In this document: piece by piece, positions 1-4,801 of the stretch
Layout: each line of letters opens with the position of its first letter
Numbering within the stretch: position 1 is the stretch's first letter
NCBI GenBank assembly: GCA_027293665.1
Contig: JAPUFN010000228.1
Coordinates: 1-5,131, forward strand
Origin: Gammaproteobacteria bacterium
GTDB taxonomy: Bacteria > Pseudomonadota > Gammaproteobacteria > Pseudomonadales > Azotimanducaceae
Length of the DNA stretch: 5,131 bases
Reading direction: 5' to 3'
The notes under the pieces: generated by a model
What the model was told of the DNA's origin: nothing
The model's database searches: none
Seen by the model: the letters and a program-made list of their open reading frames with translations, nothing else
Made by a program: the position numbers and the translations under genes

Positions 1-60
1 GTCGATGAGCAATTGGCAGACCTGGTTAAAGACCAGGACCTTTCCCGTTACATTCTTTAG
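1..60 (+). CDS. hslU: HslU, ATPase subunit of the HslVU protease (C-terminal fragment)
   Basis: The window opens in frame inside this gene. The last 19 residues are VDEQLADLVKDQDLSRYIL, followed by TAG at 58-60. The ending DLSR-(F/Y)-IL is the characteristic C-terminus of HslU (ClpY), the AAA+ unfoldase that feeds substrates to the HslV peptidase in the cytoplasm. From family knowledge, this tail docks between HslV subunits and activates the peptidase, which explains its conservation. Tyr replaces the more common Phe, a conservative change. The rest of the gene, and presumably hslV before it, lie left of the window. Only 34 bases separate its stop from the next gene, with no terminator visible, so read-through into the DUF971 gene is likely. 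The call rests on a short tail, but a very distinctive one supported by the synteny. Confidence 0.9.
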   Translation, partial: VDEQLADLVKDQDLSRYIL

Positions 61-94
61 CGCCACCAACGGCGCGTCCACGGGGTAACACCGG

Positions 95-481
95 ATGCGG
101 CCCGACAAAATTGTCTATCACAAGCGCTCCAAAACGCTCGAGCTGACATTCGAGTCGCACTCGGTGACCATTCCCGCAGAGCTCCTACGGGTCTACTCAC
201 CGTCCGCCGAAGTGCGCGGACACAGCGAAAAAGAGCGCAAGCTACAAATGGGCAAAAAGCATGTCGCTATCAAAAAGATCGAGCCCGTCGGTAACTACGC
301 AATCCGCATCGTGTTCGATGACGGTCACGACTCCGGTCTTTACGCCTGGGAATTCTTGAGCGACTTAGCGGAGAACGCGGAGCGCTACTGGCACGACTAT
401 TCTGTTGAACTCAAAGCCGCCAACGCATCACGCCTGCCGACCATTCCCGTTGGCCAGTGGACCCCAAAAATCGACGACTGA
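95..481 (+). CDS. DUF971 family protein (gamma-butyrobetaine hydroxylase-like N-terminal domain)
   Basis: This is a 128-residue single-domain protein. The family core is clear: LRVYSPSAEVRGH at residues 31-43, a GKK-x-V segment at 53-57, and PVGNYAIRIVFDDGHDSG at 64-81 followed by LYAWEFL, ending in a YWHDY helix near 98-102. The same fold forms the N-terminal domain of gamma-butyrobetaine hydroxylase and the C-terminal domain of HCF101-type Mrp iron-sulfur proteins. The biochemical role of the stand-alone bacterial form is not settled. There are no cysteines, so the zinc site of the eukaryotic hydroxylase domain cannot form here. The ATG at 95 has a GGGG stretch at 82-85 as a plausible ribosome binding site. 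The gene follows hslU by 34 bases, as in Pseudomonas, and probably shares its transcript. Family assignment is strong; function is unknown. Confidence 0.9.
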   Translation: MRPDKIVYHKRSKTLELTFESHSVTIPAELLRVYSPSAEVRGHSEKERKLQMGKKHVAIKKIEPVGNYAIRIVFDDGHDSGLYAWEFLSDLAENAERYWHDYSVELKAANASRLPTIPVGQWTPKIDD

Positions 482-497
482 GACCGTTGGAAATACC

Positions 498-529
498 GCC
501 GCCGGGATTGACCTTGTGGCACAGGCGGC
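498..529. other. Inverted repeats in the DUF971-ubiE gap
   Basis: The 99-base gap between the DUF971 stop and ubiE contains GCCGCC at 498-503 matched by GGCGGC at 524-529, with a 20-base loop. Inside that loop is a small palindrome, TGTG-G-CACA, at 515-523. No T-run follows, so this is not a standard intrinsic terminator. A TTGACC at 508-513 resembles a -35 box, but no acceptable -10 lies 16-19 bases downstream; the nearest AT-rich stretch, around 536-541, is too far. The structure could be an operator, a weak RNA hairpin or chance in GC-rich DNA. Confidence 0.3.
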
Positions 530-580
530 AAGGCGTAAACTGATCTGTCCCACTTTTCACCCGCTAATCAGGCAGCAGGT

Positions 581-1315
581 ATGAGTCCGGTTGATTTCGG
601 TTATCGCAACGTAAGCCCCGCGGAAAAGACACAGCTCGTCGATGGTGTGTTTGCCAGCGTCGCCGAACGCTATGACCTGATGAACGATCTGATGTCACTC
701 GGCGCGCACCGGCTGTTCAAGCGTATGACAATTGAGATGTCCAGCGTGCGGGAAGGCAACCGGGTGCTCGACCTCGCCGGTGGTACCGGCGATCTGGCGG
801 CGCTTTTCGCGCCGATCGTCGGGCTGACCGGCACGGTAGTGCTCTGTGACATCAATTCGGCAATGCTGGCAGTCGGCCGCGACCGGATGCTCAACAAGGG
901 CCTTGCCCAGATCCAGGTCTGCCAGGCCAACGGCGAACAGCTGCCTTTTCCAGACGCTGCGTTCGATTGCATCAGCATCGGTTTCGGGTTGAGAAATTTC
1001 ACGGACAAAGCAATGGCCCTGCGCGAACTCAACCGGCTGCTTAAACCCGCAGGCGTCCTGCTCATTCTCGAGTTCTCCAAGCCGGAAAATTCACTGATCG
1101 ATGCGGGTTACCGTGCCTTTCAGGCGTTCTGGCCGGGGATGGGCAAGCTGTTGGTGAATGATTCGGCCAGCTACCGGTACCTCATTGAATCGATTCGCAT
1201 GCATCCCGGTCAGAAAGCGCTGAAGCTGATGTTGGAGGATGCCGGCTTCATCGATGTGGAGTATCACAATCTGATCTCCGGCGTGGCCGCGATTCATCGA
1301 GGCACAAAACCGTGA
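581..1315 (+). CDS. ubiE: UbiE, ubiquinone/menaquinone biosynthesis C-methyltransferase
   Basis: The 244-residue product is close to the 251 residues of E. coli UbiE. UbiE transfers a methyl group from S-adenosylmethionine to 2-polyprenyl-6-methoxy-1,4-benzoquinol in ubiquinone synthesis and, where the pathway exists, methylates demethylmenaquinol. Signature segments in order are VFASVAERYDLMNDLMS (23-39) with HRLFKR after it, SAM-binding motif I VLDLAGGTGD (62-71), the acidic motif II residue in CDIN (89-92), FGLRNF (135-140), LKPAGVLLILEFSKP (154-168), and the UbiE-specific tail SYRYLIESIRMHPGQ (197-211) and GFIDVEYHNLISGVAAIHRG (222-241). Start choice: the ATG at 581 gives the usual short family N-terminus leading to DFGY; its Shine-Dalgarno is weak. 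The stop overlaps the ubiJ start in GTGA. No promoter is convincing upstream, so this gene may be read from hslU or from an unrecognised promoter in the 99-base gap. Confidence 0.97.
   Translation: MSPVDFGYRNVSPAEKTQLVDGVFASVAERYDLMNDLMSLGAHRLFKRMTIEMSSVREGNRVLDLAGGTGDLAALFAPIVGLTGTVVLCDINSAMLAVGRDRMLNKGLAQIQVCQANGEQLPFPDAAFDCISIGFGLRNFTDKAMALRELNRLLKPAGVLLILEFSKPENSLIDAGYRAFQAFWPGMGKLLVNDSASYRYLIESIRMHPGQKALKLMLEDAGFIDVEYHNLISGVAAIHRGTKP
1299..1302 (+). promoter_or_regulatory. Ribosome binding site supporting the GTG start of ubiJ
   Basis: GAGG lies inside the ubiE coding region, 9 bases before the GTG at 1312. It supports the GTG start that overlaps the ubiE stop, since no in-frame ATG lies near the beginning of the conserved protein. 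The GTGA overlap suggests translational coupling. Confidence 0.6.
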
Positions 1316-2061
1316 ATGGGCTGGAGGTTGTGCTGGTGGATCTTTTGAGCACGTTGAGCAACGCAAGCCTCGCACTGGATCCGCTGGCAACGGCCAGGCT
1401 AAGTGCGCTCGAAGGAACTCGCGTGCAATTCGAATTTGCGCAGCCAGCGCCTGCGGCGAAACGAGAGCCTGCGGCTGGAAAAGCGCCTGCGGCGACTGAA
1501 GCGCCTGCGGCGACTGAAGAGCCGGCGGCGACTGAAGAGCCTGCGGCGACTCAAAAACCCGTTGCCGAGAAAAACCTGACCCTGCTCATTGTCGGCGGCC
1601 GACTGGAATTCACACCAGGTGGCGACGCACCGACTGGCGATGACGGGCAACCCCATGCCATCGTCCGCGGCTCTATTCCGAGCGTGCTGGCATGGCTGAC
1701 CGGCGCCGGGGGGGTCAGCGACACTCTCACCTTTGAAGGTGACGAAGCGATCCTGGCAGAACTTGCCGGCATTCTCAGGAGCTATGAACCCGACCTGGCC
1801 GAGCCCTTGACCAGCCTGCTGGGGGATGAGGCAGCAGAAAGCCTGATCGGTGCGGCGGAAATGGCGTTCGCTACCTTCAGATCGATGCTGGAAAGCGCGA
1901 GCAGCGCCGTCGGCCACAGCGCCGGTCGAAGTTTCGTCAGCACGCCTAAGCTCGACACATTGCTCATTGGACTCGACGCGCTGCAGCTGCGCACCGATCG
2001 CCTGGCGGCAAAAGTCCGCGCCGCGGAGCGTACGAGCGAACGGGTGGAGGATCCGCAGTGA
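1312..2061 (+). CDS. ubiJ: UbiJ, SCP2-domain ubiquinone biosynthesis accessory factor, with a hexapeptide repeat insertion
   Basis: The product is 249 residues, against about 201 in E. coli UbiJ. UbiJ binds the lipid intermediates of ubiquinone synthesis through an SCP2 fold and, with UbiK, helps organise the soluble Ubi complex needed for aerobic synthesis. Identification rests on position between ubiE and ubiB plus weak similarity: an N-terminal helix, LEGTRVQFEF (about 33-42) as first strand, LTLLIVGGRLEF (89-100), a segment around PSVLAWL, TLTFEGDEAILAELAGIL matching the ELEV-x-GD region, then PLTSLLGDEAAE, and a C-terminal amphipathic helix from about 214 that could form a coiled coil. 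Extra length comes mainly from residues 46-87, seven tandem hexapeptides of the form x-P-A-A-T-E between the first two strands of the domain. The start is GTG at 1312, overlapping the ubiE stop by 4 bases; the stop overlaps the ubiB start likewise. The sequence is divergent, but context makes the call safe. Confidence 0.88.
   Translation: MNGLEVVLVDLLSTLSNASLALDPLATARLSALEGTRVQFEFAQPAPAAKREPAAGKAPAATEAPAATEEPAATEEPAATQKPVAEKNLTLLIVGGRLEFTPGGDAPTGDDGQPHAIVRGSIPSVLAWLTGAGGVSDTLTFEGDEAILAELAGILRSYEPDLAEPLTSLLGDEAAESLIGAAEMAFATFRSMLESASSAVGHSAGRSFVSTPKLDTLLIGLDALQLRTDRLAAKVRAAERTSERVEDPQ
1447..1572 (+). repeat. Tandem 18-bp repeat, seven units, in frame within ubiJ
   Basis: Seven consecutive 18-base units start at 1447, 1465, 1483, 1501, 1519, 1537 and 1555. 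The core is gcgcctgcggcgactgaa; units three and four are identical, and five and six differ from them by three bases each. The first two and the last units are more diverged. Translated, the units are APAAKR, EPAAGK, APAATE, APAATE, EPAATE, EPAATQ and KPVAEK. Near-identical copies in the middle with decayed edges are typical of a minisatellite growing by slippage or unequal exchange. Because the unit is a multiple of three, copy number can change without breaking the reading frame. The peptide should be a disordered or extended linker. Confidence 0.9.
2046..2050 (+). promoter_or_regulatory. Strong ribosome binding site for ubiB
   Basis: GGAGG ends 7 bases before the GTG at 2058. This near-perfect Shine-Dalgarno sits within the last codons of ubiJ and fixes the start of ubiB at the GTG that overlaps the ubiJ stop in GTGA. 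Confidence 0.75.
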
Positions 2062-3707
2062 GATCGTTGCGGCGTGCGGCTCGCATCCTGTGGACGGTCA
2101 GCCGCTATCGTCTGGATACACTTTTCGCGCCATACACACCCGCAAATTTTCGCTGGCTGTTGCGACTGTCACCCCTGCGGCTGCTACCCAAGGGGAAGCT
2201 CGCCGAAGGCCGGCGCCTGCGCCTGGCATTGCAGGATCTGGGACCAGTCTTCATCAAATTCGGGCAGATGCTCTCCACCCGGCGCGATCTCATTCCGCTT
2301 GAGATTGCTGACGAGCTCGCCGGGTTGCAGGATGCTGTGCCGCCATTTTCCAGTGAGCGGGCCCGGGCAATCGTCGAAGAAGCGCTTGGCAGATCGCCGG
2401 ACTCGGCGTTCGCAAGCTTCAGTGACGAACCAATGGCATCCGCATCGGTTGCTCAGGTGCACGCTGCCAGGTTGCCTGATGGCACGGACGTCGTCATCAA
2501 GATCGTCCGCCCGGACATTGCAACTGTCATCGAAGAAGACATCGCGGTTCTCACGATGCTCGCAACCTGGCTCGAAGAGCATGTCTCCGAGACGCGACGT
2601 CTCCATCTGCGGGAAGTCGTTGCCGACTACAAACACACCATCCTCGACGAGCTCGACATGCGCAAGGAAGCTGCGAACACCGAGCAGTTGCGGCAAAACT
2701 TCGCCGGCTCACCGCTACTGTACGTACCGAGGGTTTATCAGGATTTCTGCAGCGGCAACGTGCTGTGTCTCGAACGCATCTACGGTGTGCCCATCAGTAA
2801 CATCGAAGAGCTGCACCGCCGTGGGACCAACATGCGCGTCCTGGCCGAGCGCGGCGTGGAGACTTTCTTCACGCAGGTTTTCGTCGACAATTTTTTCCAT
2901 GCAGACATGCACCCCGGCAATGTTTTCGTCAACGCCGACGATCCGGAAAACCCGTCTTACATCGCCGTCGACTGCGCGATCATCGGCACACTCACCCGGC
3001 AGGACCAGGACTATCTGGCACGCAACCTCCTCGCCTTTTTCAATCGCGATTATGCCCAGGTGTCGCGTCTGCATCTGGAATCCGGCTGGGTTCCCGCAGA
3101 GACAGACCCACACGCATTCGAGCAGGTCATCAAGGAAGTCTGCGAACCCATATTCGCCAAACCTCTCAACGAGATTTCGTTCGGCCAGTTCCTGGTCCAA
3201 CTGTTTCATACCGCCCGCCAGTTCGACATGGAAGTCCAGCCGCAACTCGTACTGCTGCAAAAAACGCTTCTGTACATCGAAGGACTCGGCCGGGAGTTGT
3301 ATCCAGAACTCGACCTGTGGGAGACCGCCAAACCATTCATGGAATCCTGGATGACCGACCACGTCGGTCCAGCCGCTGCGCTGCGGGAGTTCGCCGAGCA
3401 CGCACCCGAACTCCTTGCCCAACTGCCGCAACTGCCAGCGGCGGTGCTCAACGCCAACATAAAGCTGAAGAGCCTGGAACGATCGTTCAGCAGACACACG
3501 CAGGAACTTGCCACGCTGGAAAAACGGTTGGACTCCCTGACCCGGGCAGGTAGAGTTCGCCGCACTTCGGGCGCCGGGCTGCTGCTTCTCGCCACTGTAT
3601 TGCTGTGGAACCCGCTCGCCCAGTCCCTCAATTCTGCCGAACAGTTTGGTGCGGTTGCGGGCTTGCTGAGCGCCGTGCTCGGTACGCTGCTGCTGATCAG
3701 AGCCTGA
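2058..3707 (+). CDS. ubiB: UbiB, atypical kinase/ATPase required for ubiquinone biosynthesis
   Basis: The product is 549 residues, essentially the length of E. coli UbiB (546). It is a membrane-associated member of the ABC1/COQ8/ADCK protein-kinase-like family. These proteins bind and hydrolyse ATP and support ubiquinone synthesis; the direct substrate is debated. Family hallmarks are KFGQ (67-70) followed by STRRDLIP, the loop MASASVAQVH (126-135) replacing the usual glycine-rich loop, Lys148 in VVIKIVRPDI, ELDMRKEAAN (198-207), HADMHPGN (281-288), and the metal-binding aspartate D305. The D305 motif reads DCA, where DFG or DCG is usual. The UbiB-specific region VCEPIFAKPLNEISFG (361-376) and VQPQLVLLQKTLLYIEGLGR (393-412) is intact. 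Two C-terminal hydrophobic segments, about 505-522 and 529-547, are the expected membrane anchor. It starts with GTG behind a strong GGAGG, overlapping ubiJ by 4 bases. Confidence 0.97.
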   Translation: MRSLRRAARILWTVSRYRLDTLFAPYTPANFRWLLRLSPLRLLPKGKLAEGRRLRLALQDLGPVFIKFGQMLSTRRDLIPLEIADELAGLQDAVPPFSSERARAIVEEALGRSPDSAFASFSDEPMASASVAQVHAARLPDGTDVVIKIVRPDIATVIEEDIAVLTMLATWLEEHVSETRRLHLREVVADYKHTILDELDMRKEAANTEQLRQNFAGSPLLYVPRVYQDFCSGNVLCLERIYGVPISNIEELHRRGTNMRVLAERGVETFFTQVFVDNFFHADMHPGNVFVNADDPENPSYIAVDCAIIGTLTRQDQDYLARNLLAFFNRDYAQVSRLHLESGWVPAETDPHAFEQVIKEVCEPIFAKPLNEISFGQFLVQLFHTARQFDMEVQPQLVLLQKTLLYIEGLGRELYPELDLWETAKPFMESWMTDHVGPAAALREFAEHAPELLAQLPQLPAAVLNANIKLKSLERSFSRHTQELATLEKRLDSLTRAGRVRRTSGAGLLLLATVLLWNPLAQSLNSAEQFGAVAGLLSAVLGTLLLIRA

Positions 3708-3737
3708 CACCACTCACCGCGTAACGATCGAGACACT

Positions 3738-4076
3738 ATGGACATCATCGAAAAACTCACACGCACTCTTGAAAGCCGTCGCGATGCTGACCCGGCGACG
3801 TCTTACGTTGCGTCCCTCTACGCCAAGGGCCTGAACAAAATTCTCGAAAAAATCGGTGAGGAGTCAACGGAAGTCATTCTTGCGGCGAAAGAGGTTGAAA
3901 GCGGTGCAGATAAGGCAGCACTCGTCCACGAAGTCGCCGATCTGTGGTTCCACAGCCTGGTTGCGCTGGTGCACCTGAATGTGGACCCCCAGGAGGTCCT
4001 GCAGGCGCTGAAAGACCGCTCCGGGGTGTCCGGCCACGACGAGAAACGCGCGCGCGCGCCTGAACCCGGTAACTGA
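3738..4076 (+). CDS. hisE: HisE, phosphoribosyl-ATP pyrophosphatase
   Basis: The 112-residue product matches monofunctional HisE. It hydrolyses phosphoribosyl-ATP to phosphoribosyl-AMP and pyrophosphate, the second step of histidine biosynthesis, in the cytoplasm. The fold is all-alpha and MazG-like. Visible motifs are the metal-binding GEESTE (40-45) after KILEKI, the second acidic set HEVADLWFH (64-72) with Glu65 and Asp68, and the C-terminal RSGVSGHDEK (94-103), which matches the family's RxGISGxxEK with His where a hydrophobic residue is common. The tail RARAPEPGN follows and is encoded partly by an alternating CG run. The ATG at 3738 starts 30 bases after ubiB, with only a weak Shine-Dalgarno. 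HisI, the next enzyme, is neither fused nor adjacent and must be encoded elsewhere if the pathway is complete. Co-transcription with the ubi genes is likely, as no terminator is visible. Confidence 0.96.
   Translation: MDIIEKLTRTLESRRDADPATSYVASLYAKGLNKILEKIGEESTEVILAAKEVESGADKAALVHEVADLWFHSLVALVHLNVDPQEVLQALKDRSGVSGHDEKRARAPEPGN
4047..4059. repeat. Alternating CG tract in the 3' end of hisE
   Basis: Thirteen bases of strict C/G alternation, (CG)6 plus C, encode part of the Arg-Ala-Arg-Ala tail of HisE. It lies after the conserved SGxxEK motif. Such tracts are able to slip and, when supercoiled, to adopt Z-DNA, but no function can be shown here. Confidence 0.6.
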
Positions 4077-4115
4077 CGCCGGAACAGACTCACACTCAAG
4101 CGCGGCACTAATGCC

Positions 4116-4121
4116 TATAAT
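4116..4121 (+). promoter_or_regulatory. Candidate sigma-70 -10 box of a tatABC promoter
   Basis: TATAAT, a perfect -10 hexamer, lies in the 70-base gap between hisE and tatA. A start of transcription near 4128 would give a leader of about 19 bases. The -35 region is poor: the hexamer at 17-base spacing (4093-4098) is CACTCA. A TG occurs at 4112-4113, but it is two bases from the hexamer rather than the one expected for an extended -10. The region is distinctly more AT-rich than its surroundings. An independent tatA promoter in addition to read-through from ubiB/hisE is plausible. Confidence 0.6.
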
Positions 4122-4135
4122 AGACCCGCAAAAAC

Positions 4136-4140
4136 GGAGA
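4136..4140 (+). promoter_or_regulatory. Ribosome binding site of tatA
   Basis: GGAGA lies 6 bases before the ATG at 4147. It is a good Shine-Dalgarno and fixes the tatA start. Confidence 0.75.
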
Positions 4141-4146
4141 TAGCTC

Positions 4147-4389
4147 ATGTTTGGTGGATTTGGACTTACGGAACTGCTGGTCGTGCTGGCCATCGTGCTT
4201 CTCATATTCGGTCCCAAGCGGTTAAAAAGCCTGGGTGCCGATCTCGGATCGGCCATTAAGGGCTTCCGCACTGCGGTAACCGATGAAGAGAAACCCGAAG
4301 CGCCGGTCGATCCGAAAATAATCGAAGGCGAGGTCGACCCCGAATCGACGACGCAGGAGTCGACAAACAAACAAAACAGCAATGTTTGA
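4147..4389 (+). CDS. tatA: TatA, pore-forming subunit of the twin-arginine translocase
   Basis: The 80-residue product has the standard TatA plan: a short N-terminus, one transmembrane helix (about 7-21), the Phe21-Gly22 hinge followed by PKRLKSLG, then the amphipathic helix ADLGSAIKGFR (31-41) and a charged, disordered tail. TatA oligomerises in the inner membrane and forms the passage for folded substrates recruited by TatBC. The polar residue at the start of the membrane helix is Glu9, where E. coli TatA has Gln8; Glu there is more typical of TatB. The DLG and IKGFR segments, absent from the downstream protein, settle it as TatA. It has its own ribosome binding site and probably its own promoter. 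Its stop overlaps the tatB start by 8 bases. Confidence 0.96.
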   Translation: MFGGFGLTELLVVLAIVLLIFGPKRLKSLGADLGSAIKGFRTAVTDEEKPEAPVDPKIIEGEVDPESTTQESTNKQNSNV

Positions 4390-4801
4390 AATCGGCTTCC
4401 CGGAACTGATGCTGATCGCCGTCGTCGGCCTTCTGGTCATTGGTCCCGAACGCCTGCCGGAAGCATTGCGCACGCTCGGACTCTGGTTTGGCCGAATGCG
4501 ACGAAGTTTTACGGCAGTGAAAGCGGAAATCGAAAAAGAAATCGGCATGGATGAAGTGCGTCGACAGTTGCACAACGAAGCCGTCATGGAAGAAATGAAA
4601 CGAATCGAAAGCGAAGTCCGTGGCACGGTCGACGACGCTCAAGCATCGCTCAACGAAGGCATCCAGGCAGCAGACAACTCCATTGCTCCGCCGCCAGCCC
4701 CGCTAGACACACCCGCAGACGCAGCGACAGAAACGTCTGCCGAGGCACCTGCGGCCACCACCGGGCAACCTCAGTCCGAGGACAAAGCCCACAATGGCTG
4801 A
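4382..4801 (+). CDS. tatB: TatB, receptor subunit of the twin-arginine translocase
   Basis: The 139-residue product begins MFEIGFPELMLI, the usual TatB start with the conserved Glu8 in the membrane helix (about 6-20). Gly21-Pro22 and ERLPEALRTLG follow, then an amphipathic and charged helical region with many Glu, Lys and Arg to about residue 95. The last 40 residues are an Ala/Pro/Thr/Glu-rich, presumably disordered tail. TatB and TatC form the inner-membrane receptor for twin-arginine signal peptides. The start ATG lies inside the end of tatA (shared ATGTTTGA). The nearest Shine-Dalgarno-like GGAG, at 4356-4359, is 22 bases away and too distant, so translation probably depends on coupling to tatA. 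The stop overlaps the tatC start by 8 bases. It is shorter than E. coli TatB (171 residues) but within the family range. Confidence 0.96.
   Translation: MFEIGFPELMLIAVVGLLVIGPERLPEALRTLGLWFGRMRRSFTAVKAEIEKEIGMDEVRRQLHNEAVMEEMKRIESEVRGTVDDAQASLNEGIQAADNSIAPPPAPLDTPADAATETSAEAPAATTGQPQSEDKAHNG

Noticed and set aside
498..529. Intrinsic terminator after the DUF971 gene
   Set aside because: The stem is only six pairs with a 20-base loop and no T-run follows.
508..541. Possible sigma-70 promoter for ubiE (TTGACC as -35)
   Set aside because: No reasonable -10 occurs at 16-19 base spacing; the nearest AT-rich hexamers are 21-22 bases away.
1399..1917. Antisense frame with an Arg-rich repeat opposite ubiJ
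   Set aside because: The Arg/Ser/Phe repeats are simply the complement of the 18-bp repeat in ubiJ; nothing else supports a protein.
2074..3354. Long open frame (426 codons) on the + strand inside ubiB
   Set aside because: It is a shifted frame of a well-supported ubiB. Its product is rich in Ser, Arg, Thr and Cys with no recognisable domain, as expected of an out-of-frame read in GC-rich DNA.
2715..3713. Long antisense open frame (332 codons) opposite ubiB
   Set aside because: It mirrors the codon pattern of ubiB, has no recognisable family motif and no evident ribosome binding site, and the sense gene is complete with all UbiB motifs.
3704..3732. Possible promoter for hisE (CTGACA at the ubiB stop)
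   Set aside because: The hexamer at the proper spacing is ATCGAG, which does not resemble a -10 box.
4333..4364. Repeated GTCGAC hexamers in the tatA tail
   Set aside because: They encode Val-Asp and part of a Glu-Ser-Thr stretch, recur elsewhere in the window and are explained by codon use.
3864..4382. Antisense frame opposite hisE and tatA
   Set aside because: It covers two firmly identified genes and the tatA promoter region, and shows no family features.
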